Shown here: piece after piece, positions 1-8,950 of the stretch
Numbering within the stretch: position 1 is the stretch's first letter
Layout: each line of letters opens with the position of its first letter
Assembly (NCBI GenBank): GCA_006247105.1
Contig: CM016926.1
Span: forward strand, 868,001 to 932,000
Direction of reading: 5' to 3'
From: Giardia muris
Lineage: Eukaryota > Fornicata > Diplomonadida > Hexamitidae
Length of the DNA: 64,000 nucleotides
Notes under the pieces: model-generated
What the model saw: only the letters and a program-made list of their open reading frames with translations
The model's database searches: none
What the model was told of the DNA's origin: nothing
Translations under genes and position numbers: made by a program

Positions 1-106
1 CGCACGCCTTCACGCACATGTTGCAGCCGATACACTTCGCGTAGTCGATGAAGATTGCATTGTTGCGGTCGGTTCCGGTGACATCATGAACGGGTTTCGG
101 CGGCAT
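1..106 (-). CDS. Iron-sulfur protein, 5' end only (possible [FeFe]-hydrogenase)
   Basis: Only the first 35 codons lie in the window; the gene runs off the left edge. ATG at 106 follows the A-run typical of Giardia initiators (GGGACAAAAATG on the minus strand). The peptide carries a [4Fe-4S] motif with cysteines at residues 25, 28, 31 and 35 (CIGCNMCVKAC), so it starts with a bacterial-type ferredoxin domain. Diplomonads place such N-terminal domains on [FeFe]-hydrogenase and on ferredoxin-nitroreductases, and also have free-standing ferredoxins. The short leader before the motif fits a short-form hydrogenase best, but the catalytic part is outside the window, so this is a guess. The Fe-S binding itself is well supported. 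Confidence 0.55.
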   Translation of the reverse strand, partial: MPPKPVHDVTGTDRNNAIFIDYAKCIGCNMCVKAC

Positions 107-128
107 TTTTGTCCCGCGTTCACTAGTG

Positions 129-1790
129 CTAGCTCCCCGTGGCTACCCCCGCCTTCTGGAGTTCCTTCTCAAGTCGGGTCACTTCCTTCGTCTTCTGCTT
201 GAGTCGCTTGTTCAGGTCACGGATCTCCTCGTTGAGGCCAGCAATTGTTTGCTTATAACCCTTGATCGTTGTTTGCTCCTCCACTCGCAGTTGCCGTGGT
301 CCTTCGACCAAATCACCATCAGATGGCTCGTCAAACTCCGGAGGTTCTCTAATGAGTGAGATTGGAAGTTCTCCTTTTTTCCCACCTCTAGCATAGGCCA
401 AAAGCTCCCGATACTGAGTTGCCTCTTCTCGTAGTCGTTCCTGTGCCCCATTAAGCAAGGCGCGCAAGGTGTCATTCTCACGCCGCAGATCTTCGGTTTG
501 TTGGTTATGGGCAAGGATAGAATCCAGAAGCGCTTGAGCCTGAGTCGTATGGACCTTGAGCAGGTCCGGTTCGGAGGGATCAAGCCCGTACTCAAGCAGA
601 CCTGCGATACGCGCGTTCAGCACGCGGTTCTCGTTCTTCAGCGTCTCCAACTCATTGTCCTGGCCCGGGAGACGGTCAAAGTACTTGGCGAGGTTCTGTG
701 CCGCCACGGTCATCTTCCGTAGGTTCTCCTTTGTCAGCCCTTGGACCAAGGGCCCACGCTTCCCAACTCCGGTTGGATGACGTGGTAGAACAGGTAGGGA
801 CATGTTAACCCCACGTCCCAATGGCCCCTGAGCGGTTGAAAGATTCATCCCGGAATAAGTGAGTCCGACGAGAGACAACGTCAAATTGTTCCCCGGACGT
901 GGGACTGGCCTCCTGGCGAGCTGGTGGGACGTGGAGCGCGACCCAGGATTTAGGAGGACGGTATCCAGCTTTGCGTCATCACTACTTGATGCATCTAGAG
1001 TAAGAGAGGCGGTCATGGGGATTGCCACTGCCCCGGCTGCCGCAATTTGTGTAGACGTCGGACCAGGGTTCGGTCTCGTACCATCACCCCCTTGTGCCCG
1101 CACCTGTGACGCCTCAAAACCGGTGGATGCCCCATTCTCATCATCGTTGCAATGAGCATACGCCTCGAGTGCCGCCATTCTTCTCCGATAAAGTTCGCAG
1201 TACGTGCAATTTCCTTTGAAAGTTGGCCCAGGATTCGACTCAATTAGCTCGCGTAATTCGGCGTTTCCATACGTTGGGTTCTCGACGAGCCGTAAGGCCG
1301 CGTCAGCGTCGGCTGCTGTGGTATATGGTGATCTAAGGAGGGTACAGACCGCACCGAAATCTTCCATAGATATAGCCTCATGTAAGGGGGTTCTTTCTCC
1401 AGGGAGGACGGTACGGGAGCCATAGAAGTGAGATAGGAGCTCAAGGTTACGATGGCGTCCGGCCCGAATTGCCTCAACGAGTGGAGATCCATGTGTAACG
1501 GGTAGTGGAGAGACGGGTTTGAACAACTCATGTGTGAGAAGGGCCACGCAGACCCGATCATTCAGACGCCCAGCCGCGAGCGCGAGCGGAGAGAGTCCAT
1601 CCTCCGTAGGGTAAGAAGCCTCGTACTCCACAAGGAACTTGACGATCTCAACCCAATCGTGCTCGACGGCAATGATCAGGGCCGTCTTCCCATCAAGATT
1701 CCTCGAGCCCGCAAAAGTCTTCACGTGCTGACGGATGAAGACTATATCCTGGTCGAGCACGGCGTCGAACCAATCGGCCGAATCTGGCAT
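129..1790 (-). CDS. Ankyrin-repeat protein with C-terminal coiled coil (protein 21.1 type)
   Basis: A 553-residue protein. The start motif (MPDSADWFDAV) resembles that of the ankyrin gene at 17332 and follows an A-run (CCCTAAAAAATG). Roughly residues 30-190 are degenerate ankyrin repeats, for example DGKTALIIAVEHDWVEIVKFL and ERTPLHEAISMEDFGAV. A low-complexity linker follows, then a long coiled coil from about 370 to 545 rich in E, K, L and R heptads. Ankyrin plus coiled coil suggests a scaffold, often cytoskeletal in Giardia, but no specific partner can be named. It lies 26 bp downstream of the next minus-strand gene. The family call is firm; the function is unknown. Confidence 0.85.
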   Translation of the reverse strand: MPDSADWFDAVLDQDIVFIRQHVKTFAGSRNLDGKTALIIAVEHDWVEIVKFLVEYEASYPTEDGLSPLALAAGRLNDRVCVALLTHELFKPVSPLPVTHGSPLVEAIRAGRHRNLELLSHFYGSRTVLPGERTPLHEAISMEDFGAVCTLLRSPYTTAADADAALRLVENPTYGNAELRELIESNPGPTFKGNCTYCELYRRRMAALEAYAHCNDDENGASTGFEASQVRAQGGDGTRPNPGPTSTQIAAAGAVAIPMTASLTLDASSSDDAKLDTVLLNPGSRSTSHQLARRPVPRPGNNLTLSLVGLTYSGMNLSTAQGPLGRGVNMSLPVLPRHPTGVGKRGPLVQGLTKENLRKMTVAAQNLAKYFDRLPGQDNELETLKNENRVLNARIAGLLEYGLDPSEPDLLKVHTTQAQALLDSILAHNQQTEDLRRENDTLRALLNGAQERLREEATQYRELLAYARGGKKGELPISLIREPPEFDEPSDGDLVEGPRQLRVEEQTTIKGYKQTIAGLNEEIRDLNKRLKQKTKEVTRLEKELQKAGVATGS

Positions 1791-1816
1791 TTTTTAGGGA
1801 ACCGTTCGAAGCCAGT

Positions 1817-3976
1817 TCAGAGGGCAAGAAGGGGTAGGAACGCGCTCCGACCGTAGCGGACGGCCAGCTCGAGGGCGGTGACGCCGGCACCGCCATGGTA
1901 CTGGGCGCCCGAGCGCGTCGCCGCCTCGAGAGGAGCAAGAAGCGGGACGACCGTGGTCTTGTTTGAGATGATGGCTAGCATCAGAGCGGTTAAGCCCCGG
2001 GTACTGATGTGGCAGGCTTCGGGTTGGAGAAAGGAGATGCTTTCTGGTTTATCCGCGAGGGCGGCGCGCATCAAGGCCGTTTGACCATCCGAATCGAGCT
2101 TGCATATGTATTTCTCACGGAGGAGGTAAAGGAGGACGAGGTTTCCCGTCTCGGCCGCGCAGAACCAGAGCTCTCGCAGACGGCCCTTTTCCACTAAAGC
2201 TCGCTCCCGCTCCGACAGCTCCGGGAGTAAATATCGGACAAGACAGATAAGGGTTGTCTCATCGGTTAGGTCGTCCACCATCTCGAAGTACCCACAGATT
2301 CTTGAGACGATAACACGCGCAACTATACCTTCTGAGCCATGCCGCAATGCCAAATCCAACGCCGTTAATCCCACGTTTTCGTGCTCGCTTCCAGTCTCAC
2401 TCCCAGTTGCTATGGAACCTGTTACATCCCTCCCGAATGAATACGTGGTGCGCGATAGAAGACTCTCGAAGACAGCCTCGGTCTCCAAAAGAGTGGAAGC
2501 ATACTTTCCTTCATCGAAGATCGCGGCGACCATGAGAGGTGTCAAGCCTTCATAGTCTGCGTCGGTCGAGTACTTATACTTAGCCACCAAAAAGGTCTCG
2601 TCATCATGCACGGCAATTGCCCTATGGAGGGGCGTATACCCTGTCAGCTTTCCGAAGTTCTTTTCCCTATCAAGAAGACGGGAACAAATATTCCGCATCC
2701 CATGAAGCGTTGCTAAACGGAGGGCGAAATTATTATCCATGGCCCGCGTGCCCCCGTCCTTTTCGATGAGCTTCGTGGCAATCCTCTCCTGCCCATGCTG
2801 GATGGCATACATGAGAGCGGTATATCCAACGCTATCGCAATCCCCACCCTCAAAGTCGGATAGATACAGAGCTAAGTCATAGTCCTGGTGCTGAATGCTC
2901 AGTATGAGGGCGGTTGTGCGTGCGAGCATGGCGCCATGGCGAGAGGTCCCCATGCTTGGGATCGGGATGGGACCAGTACCGGGTCGACCTCCAGCGACAT
3001 AGCCGGCTTCCATCACCGCCAAACGACTAGCTGCATCACGGTTTCCACTGGCGATCGCATACATCAAGGCTGTCCAACCGTAACGGTTCTGGACTCCCGC
3101 CTCCCAATATAGAAGAGTATCTGAAAACGGTTCTCCTTGAGCAGCGGCTGACATGAGAGCCGTTTTATAATGGATGTTCTGACGCTTGGCAAGTAAGGGG
3201 AGCTGCGCAATGGTCCTTGGGTCATCTTGTAGAGACGTATCAAATAGGATATCCTTTTCCCCTTGTGATAACGAGCAAGACTGTTCTATTGCTCCAAGAA
3301 CTTGCCGGACATGCTTCAAAGAAAGGATTCTGGCGATATCTAAGCTTACCGTGGGTGCCTCGATAAGCCGGATGACATAAGTTCCCAATCCAAAGGGCAG
3401 GGCTAATAGTCGACCATAAGCCTCATCTGTAAGCTCCAACTCCGTATTTGGAGAGAGGTCATGTCCAGCATTGACTACACGTAGAAGCAAGAGTCCGATA
3501 TCCTTGAATGTTAATGCCTCTGTCATCTCATCTGGGAACTTAGTCCTTCGAGGTCTAAGAAGCACTTGGCCTCGAGAGGATATGAACACCATCTCTGGAC
3601 GAATGTCTAAAAGCTGCCAGAGCTTAAGACCACAATGTCCATAGCTCTGACGTAAGTCTTGCACTGTTGTCAATACTTGGACGAAGATGGACCAAATCTC
3701 ATCCGGATGGAATGGAATACAAGTAAAGTCGTGTTCGGCACAAAGGTCCGCGAGGTTTGGTCCATGGACGAGCTGTTCAAATGAAAATGCTTCTTCCCCT
3801 TCACCCTCCACCATTGTAAAAGATGTGATCAGTCCAGAGGAGTTGATTTGCATGGCTTGCCACACCTCGTCACAAATGCCCGGAGCTGGGACTAGACGGC
3901 CCACTAGACCCTCATCAGGCGCATAGGCAATGCTAGGGTCATCGACACATACCCCTAGGTCGACTAGAGGCCGCAT
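1817..3976 (-). CDS. NEK-like pseudokinase with ankyrin repeats
   Basis: A 719-residue protein. Residues about 20-235 follow the layout of a NEK kinase but have lost its catalytic residues. Where HRDLKPENV should be there is LKLWQLLDIRPEMVFI, and no glycine loop, VAIK lysine or DFG can be seen. Residues about 265-719 hold many ankyrin repeats with the Giardia core GWTALMYAI, GYTALMYAI and GQTALMRAA. Inactive NEK kinases fused to ankyrins are a known expansion in Giardia and probably act as scaffolds. The start follows AGTAAAAATATG, where a poly(A)-like signal for the upstream gene overlaps the initiator. Confident for ankyrin, moderate for the degenerate kinase. Confidence 0.8.
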   Translation of the reverse strand: MRPLVDLGVCVDDPSIAYAPDEGLVGRLVPAPGICDEVWQAMQINSSGLITSFTMVEGEGEEAFSFEQLVHGPNLADLCAEHDFTCIPFHPDEIWSIFVQVLTTVQDLRQSYGHCGLKLWQLLDIRPEMVFISSRGQVLLRPRRTKFPDEMTEALTFKDIGLLLLRVVNAGHDLSPNTELELTDEAYGRLLALPFGLGTYVIRLIEAPTVSLDIARILSLKHVRQVLGAIEQSCSLSQGEKDILFDTSLQDDPRTIAQLPLLAKRQNIHYKTALMSAAAQGEPFSDTLLYWEAGVQNRYGWTALMYAIASGNRDAASRLAVMEAGYVAGGRPGTGPIPIPSMGTSRHGAMLARTTALILSIQHQDYDLALYLSDFEGGDCDSVGYTALMYAIQHGQERIATKLIEKDGGTRAMDNNFALRLATLHGMRNICSRLLDREKNFGKLTGYTPLHRAIAVHDDETFLVAKYKYSTDADYEGLTPLMVAAIFDEGKYASTLLETEAVFESLLSRTTYSFGRDVTGSIATGSETGSEHENVGLTALDLALRHGSEGIVARVIVSRICGYFEMVDDLTDETTLICLVRYLLPELSERERALVEKGRLRELWFCAAETGNLVLLYLLREKYICKLDSDGQTALMRAALADKPESISFLQPEACHISTRGLTALMLAIISNKTTVVPLLAPLEAATRSGAQYHGGAGVTALELAVRYGRSAFLPLLAL

Positions 3977-4016
3977 ATTTTTACTGGTACCCGGGCCCAG
4001 AATCGCCCCGATGACC

Positions 4017-5834
4017 TCAAATCTGCCGCATGAGCGTCTTTATATGCGAGCGCGCCTCCGCAGATCGACAATGCCGTGCCAACTTGATCCGGAGGTCGCA
4101 GGTAACGTATTTCAACTCATAACCTTGCAAGGCATCAATGAGGGCGACATCCTCAGTCTCACAGGCGAGCATGAGTGCCGTGACGTTCTTCTGGGTCACG
4201 TAGGAATGCTCATATGGAGCAAGGAGTTGGACAAGATCTAATCGTCTAAGCTGTGTCGCAATCATCAAAGCAGTTTCCCCTCGAGCGTTCTGTTGGCCGG
4301 CCTCACAGAGCAATAGACGGGTGCACTCGCTTATGTTGGTATAACATGAAAACATCAGGGCCGTGTTCCCATCTCCATCTTTCAACCCGGCTTCGTATTC
4401 GAGTAGTTCGCGACACGCAGTATTCTGTCCCAGAAGCGCCGCAATCATAAGGGCCGATACATCCTTAAAGACTTGGATCTTTGGACCCTTCCCTCCAGCT
4501 CTAGGGATAGAAATCCGAAGCTGTGGCTGACGAATCCCGGCCTCATATGGTGCCAATACCCGGACGTGCGCATCAAGCCCACGCTCTGCCGCCATAATAA
4601 GGGCTGTATCCTTCTCGTTATTGACGTATCCCGCCCCCGATAGAAGCTGTCCAAGCCGGCTTGGGTCTGCTCCTCGTTTGACTGCTAACATGAGTGGGGT
4701 ATTCCCTTGCTTATCAATCCCAAGGGTCTTCCGAACCTCACGTGTGGCAACGTTTGGAGGTCGGGAATACCCGGAACTCTGAAGCTTGGGCTGTGGAGAG
4801 TTCGGGTCGGATGGAAGCATACGCTTCTGACGATTATAAGCCGGGGCCTTGGGAGACATAACTGGAGAGTTCTCGAGAGGAGACTCGACGGCAGAGGTGA
4901 AGTTATGCACGTCTCTCCTTCCATTCTTATCAGGACTTCCTCCCGCACTATTGCAGTTCTTTGCGCGTTGTGCTTCCTCCCTTCCCGCCGCGACCACCCG
5001 GCTTTGGTGGACCGCATCTGCGATCCGAGGCATGGTAAGGAGCTCATAGACGGTACAACGGTCTTGTTGATCCACCTGGAGACAAGCCTCGATAAAGATT
5101 TTGAGGTCCTCGGAATAGTTACCGGGGATATGAATTGGCGGGTTCTTGGCATATATTACCTCGGTGTCACCTGGAGCCCCAAAAGGGACACGCCGGAGCG
5201 TGGCAAGCTCAAGGGCAATGCATCCTATAGACCAGACGTCAACCTTCTCGGTATACGGCAAGTTCCTCACGATCTCAGGAGCCATGTAGATCCGCGTTCC
5301 AGCATATGTCGCAGCAAGAGACTCCTTCCCAAGCGGTCGGGAGACCCCGAAGTCACAGATCTTGACTTCGTCTTTATCATTGAGAAGGACATTCTCAGGC
5401 TTCAAGTCCCGATGGATGATACACTTCAGCTTCGGCTCATTTGGCTTATAACGGGAGTGCAGGTACGAGACGCCTTGTAGGATCTCGGCCAGGATCATCC
5501 AGATCCGCGTCTCTTCAATCGGAGTCCCATGAGCCTTACAATCGTTGATATAATCGCGCATCGACCCCTTAGAGCACAGCTCCATCTCCACGTAGACCCG
5601 ACGCAGCTCCCGATCGAGGATGGTGTTATAGCAGCGCACAATATTCTTGTGCTGAAGGAGAGGAAAGAGCTTGACCTCGTTTGCGATTGTATCCTCCGAC
5701 AACCCTTCGAGATCAACGATTTTGAGCGCCACTTCCTCCCGATCCGAGTCGCGGATGACGCTACAGACCGCCCCGAAGCCTCCCTGGCCCAGGAGGGCCT
5801 TGAAGGTGTAGCCTCTTGGGATCTGTCGCTGCAT
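4017..5834 (-). CDS. NEK-family protein kinase with ankyrin repeats, catalytically intact
   Basis: A 605-residue protein. The kinase domain spans about 8-270 with every key element: glycine loop GQGGFGAV (16-23), lysine K38 in VALK, HRDLKPEN (141-148), DFG (161-163) and APE (185-187). It should therefore transfer phosphate to Ser/Thr, unlike most of its ankyrin-tailed relatives here. After a basic, proline-rich linker (about 280-370), ankyrin repeats fill 375-600 (GNTPLMLAV, GETALMIAT, NVTALMLAC). NEK kinases in Giardia are linked to flagella and the cytoskeleton; the ankyrin tail probably directs localisation. ATG at 5834 is preceded by an A-run about 6 nt upstream. Confidence 0.9.
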   Translation of the reverse strand: MQRQIPRGYTFKALLGQGGFGAVCSVIRDSDREEVALKIVDLEGLSEDTIANEVKLFPLLQHKNIVRCYNTILDRELRRVYVEMELCSKGSMRDYINDCKAHGTPIEETRIWMILAEILQGVSYLHSRYKPNEPKLKCIIHRDLKPENVLLNDKDEVKICDFGVSRPLGKESLAATYAGTRIYMAPEIVRNLPYTEKVDVWSIGCIALELATLRRVPFGAPGDTEVIYAKNPPIHIPGNYSEDLKIFIEACLQVDQQDRCTVYELLTMPRIADAVHQSRVVAAGREEAQRAKNCNSAGGSPDKNGRRDVHNFTSAVESPLENSPVMSPKAPAYNRQKRMLPSDPNSPQPKLQSSGYSRPPNVATREVRKTLGIDKQGNTPLMLAVKRGADPSRLGQLLSGAGYVNNEKDTALIMAAERGLDAHVRVLAPYEAGIRQPQLRISIPRAGGKGPKIQVFKDVSALMIAALLGQNTACRELLEYEAGLKDGDGNTALMFSCYTNISECTRLLLCEAGQQNARGETALMIATQLRRLDLVQLLAPYEHSYVTQKNVTALMLACETEDVALIDALQGYELKYVTCDLRIKLARHCRSAEARSHIKTLMRQI

Positions 5835-5860
5835 CCGGGTTTTTTGGGATCATCACAGAA

Positions 5861-8698
5861 CTAGTGCTTATCGGTCAGAACGACCACGGCTCGAATAGGC
5901 GGGGTCGGAGGATTCAAGGAAAATGTGAAACTCATTCGATGTCCATGTGAAGGGATTCTTGGAGCCTGTAGGAAATAGAGGCCGGTTATCACGTCATCTC
6001 GTGTGCTAGCACGACGCCATATGCTATGGCGCCCGCTAGAGGTATCTATGGTCACCAGGGGGGCGAGACAGATGCGCGTCCCAGGTAATAAGTCAGAAAG
6101 AAGGATCTGGGTCAGGCTAATGGTATCAGCAAAAGTCAAGTACCTGGCGTTTGGGCGAAGCCATAGGAGAAGGTCCAAGGCCTGAAGAGAGGCTAATCGC
6201 CTTGGGAGATTGCCCCGAGTAAGAGGTATACTTTTCGAGATACGTGGCATGGAACTGATATTCCTAGAATCAGCACGTAAGCCTTGGTCGACTTCCTCAC
6301 TTACTGGTACCTCCCGAACCGTCCCAGTGATCCAGCACGTGTCTGGGATCCTATCCAATTCAGTCGTGCTAATACTACTATCATCTGTTTCGGTATCCAA
6401 ATCATCTGGGATGCAATACAAGGTATCCAGTTCCAACCCCAAGGGAAGCTGGATTCGTACTGGTTTCCCCATGACCAATTGCACGTTTCGTTGAAGTATG
6501 TTGGTTCCAGATACCCTTCGCGCCAAGAACCCAGCCCCACTTGAGAGGATCTTGTTCTCACTCTGAAGCTTCTCATACCCAATCGCGGCTTCTATCCTTG
6601 AGGTGAGGCTAGGGTAACTCCCCTTCATGGGCGTTGACAAAGGGCCTAGAAGAAGTTCAACTATTGCTATGGCCTTCTGCATAGTATCCGACGAGTTCAA
6701 GATCCGCACAAGCTCGACTGCGCGTTCTTCCACGCGTGCGCAATCGGTGCACACTGGATAAAGGATATCGTCGAGACGATATAAGATTTGCATATCGGAC
6801 CGTACTGTACACGAGTCACAGAAGTGACGTGCACATCTACGACATAGGAAGCTTGACGCTTGAGAACAAAGGATGCAAGCGCTATCCCTCTGGTCCTTAG
6901 CCTTGATTGTAAGAAGGTGCTCATAAAACCCTGAGAACTCTAAGTTCTGTGCCTTTTTCAGGAGCTTAGGATGAACCTGCATTCGAGGTGAGAGAAGATC
7001 ACAAGGAGACACGTCCGTTCCTGGAGGCACGAGGCCTAACAGCCACCCGTCATAGATGCGTGTCATGTGCTTCTTTAAAGTGGGAGAATGAGCCTTTTCA
7101 AGGAGGGATTGGTTCCTAATGTCGATCCCCGAGAAGATGAAGAAGAGGCCTGGGATGAGCGTGTACAAGAATCTGAACTCCTTGGCCAGGACTCGGAGGG
7201 TTTCGAATAGGTACACGTTAGGAACCGCAAGATTCAAGGGGACCCGGTCTATAGAGGTGTCGTCATTTCTGTACCTATTGTACAGAGAGCATGCTATGTT
7301 TTGGACGGAGGGTTCAGAATCCGTCATTATCGTACGTAGATGTGTAGCCAAGCATGCCCATTCCATAGGAGTCTCACCAGTAAGACTCAGAATACATCCC
7401 ATTAACCGGTTTTGAATGTCATCTCCAACGAGAGTCAAAGGCCTATCCATCAGATCCATCCCCAGGGCCATACAGTACCTTGGAGACACTCGTGGATCAT
7501 CAACTTTGATGAATAGACGATCAAGCGCGACCCTAGGCCTCACAGTCTTCTGCCATACCATGGGCAACTCAAATATGACATCATCCTGCCAAATACCCTT
7601 ATCGGTCTTACACTTTGGCTGTTCTGAATGCAAGCCGACCCCACACTCCTCAATCTCTCCCAACAAGACCCGTCCGATAGGTCCAAAGCTAGTCTCACCA
7701 TACACTTGTATTCGTGGTACTTTAGTGAATGTAGAGTCTTGAGGTGGACCACTAAAATGAAGAAAGATGGTATTACAGCTTGTGAGTATCGTATTGCTCC
7801 TAAAAACACCGTCTCCAATAGGGAAAAAGGCCACTTGACGACGAGATGCTGTTGGGACCGCTATGGCTCCCGGTTGCAAGACAAACCCAAGGGCTTGCAA
7901 AAGTAGATAAGGGTTGTCGATCAGACCCGACTGCAGAAGGGTGGTGACTATATCAGGCTTCCCACAACGTAGGGTGAGAGACCCTCCAGTAGATAAAAGC
8001 TGTATCCCATCAGCACTCAACATAGCTTGAAGAGTTGAGGTACAAGGAACGCCTTCTAAACAAACGGTTGGTAGGACTGTCTTCTCAGTTAACCTTTGCT
8101 TCTTCCTTAAGAGCTCTGCAATGGAGAAGGTGAAGGTTATGCAAGCCTCATCATTCCCCTCGAGAAGTGGTGAATTATTTAACCAGACCAAATCCTTTGC
8201 ATCATCGAAGGCGCATATCATTGCAGGCGGTACCGAACACGTGAAAAGGCGTAAGGAGGGTAGTCCAATGTGGAAGGATAAGAGTAATCCCGAATGGGCT
8301 ATTACATCAGCATCCTCTTTAGGATGAAGCTGCTGAAGACAACGTTGTAGCATGTTTCCTTCTCCCAGCTCTGTTGTAAACACAAGAGCCTTCAACTCAT
8401 GGAGACGTCTCAGTCCCATAAGTAATCCCTCGTGCGTCAATGACGAGGCGTTCTTGACTTGCACCCACGAAGGTAATTCGAAGGTCAGTCCTTGAATAGT
8501 CTCGTCAACAATGTAATAGCAGATGGTTGAGTCATGAAGATAACAACCGAGAAGACACCGTGATCTTACAAGATGCCGAAGACGACTCCGATTGGGCAGG
8601 GCTGGGAGCAGACAGGGCAAAGGGCAAACTTTCGAAAACGCTATGAGCGGTCCGGATCGTCTCGAGACATAGTACGTGGCCCCATCCGTGTATAGCAT
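5861..8698 (-). CDS. Large protein with FYVE-like eight-cysteine zinc finger
   Basis: A 945-residue protein with no recognisable fold over most of its length. Near residues 604-652 lies an eight-cysteine cross-brace arrangement of four CxxC pairs (CILC, CRRC, CDSC, CTDC). The segment LCRRCARHFCDSC resembles the FYVE core R(R/K)HHCRxCGxxxCxxC. FYVE domains bind phosphatidylinositol-3-phosphate on endosomes; a RING-like or MYND-like finger is the alternative. If FYVE, it would act on peripheral vacuoles or the endomembrane system. The 252-bp gap upstream, shared with IFT81, is long for this genome. The ORF is certain; the zinc-finger type is moderate. Confidence 0.7.
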   Translation of the reverse strand: MLYTDGATYYVSRRSGPLIAFSKVCPLPCLLPALPNRSRLRHLVRSRCLLGCYLHDSTICYYIVDETIQGLTFELPSWVQVKNASSLTHEGLLMGLRRLHELKALVFTTELGEGNMLQRCLQQLHPKEDADVIAHSGLLLSFHIGLPSLRLFTCSVPPAMICAFDDAKDLVWLNNSPLLEGNDEACITFTFSIAELLRKKQRLTEKTVLPTVCLEGVPCTSTLQAMLSADGIQLLSTGGSLTLRCGKPDIVTTLLQSGLIDNPYLLLQALGFVLQPGAIAVPTASRRQVAFFPIGDGVFRSNTILTSCNTIFLHFSGPPQDSTFTKVPRIQVYGETSFGPIGRVLLGEIEECGVGLHSEQPKCKTDKGIWQDDVIFELPMVWQKTVRPRVALDRLFIKVDDPRVSPRYCMALGMDLMDRPLTLVGDDIQNRLMGCILSLTGETPMEWACLATHLRTIMTDSEPSVQNIACSLYNRYRNDDTSIDRVPLNLAVPNVYLFETLRVLAKEFRFLYTLIPGLFFIFSGIDIRNQSLLEKAHSPTLKKHMTRIYDGWLLGLVPPGTDVSPCDLLSPRMQVHPKLLKKAQNLEFSGFYEHLLTIKAKDQRDSACILCSQASSFLCRRCARHFCDSCTVRSDMQILYRLDDILYPVCTDCARVEERAVELVRILNSSDTMQKAIAIVELLLGPLSTPMKGSYPSLTSRIEAAIGYEKLQSENKILSSGAGFLARRVSGTNILQRNVQLVMGKPVRIQLPLGLELDTLYCIPDDLDTETDDSSISTTELDRIPDTCWITGTVREVPVSEEVDQGLRADSRNISSMPRISKSIPLTRGNLPRRLASLQALDLLLWLRPNARYLTFADTISLTQILLSDLLPGTRICLAPLVTIDTSSGRHSIWRRASTRDDVITGLYFLQAPRIPSHGHRMSFTFSLNPPTPPIRAVVVLTDKH

Positions 8699-8870
8699 AC
8701 GACGCCTGTTTATTATTGTGGCCGTTACAGGCTAGAAGGACTAGGCTTCGCACCCCTCTTTATCGAATCATGTCATCAATAAGTGGTGCGGGTCTAAGAT
8801 ATGAAAGATAGATCATTCTCAAGACTTCCTCCAATTCCCTCCTGAAAGCCCTAGATACTTCCTTCCTCAT

Positions 8871-8887
8871 TCCTTAGGGCCTAAGGA
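8871..8887. repeat. Perfect 8-bp inverted repeat with 1-nt centre
   Basis: TCCTTAGG-G-CCTAAGGA, a 17-bp palindrome in the 252-bp divergent region between the zinc-finger gene (start 8698, minus) and IFT81 (start 8951, plus). It may be a protein-binding site. The rest of the gap is pyrimidine-rich and shows nothing else. Confidence 0.6.
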
Positions 8888-8950
8888 CATCTCAAATAGG
8901 CTGAACCCCTTCCTCAACCCTTTCATCCCTCTAGTCCCGGTTCCAAAATT

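Noticed and set aside
4707..5480. 257-codon plus-strand open frame
   Set aside because: Lies wholly antisense to the active NEK kinase gene, whose motifs are unmistakable.
8906..8917. CCCCTTCCTCAA as a processing motif upstream of IFT81
   Set aside because: Only 9 of 12 positions match in a pyrimidine-rich region, so chance is likely.
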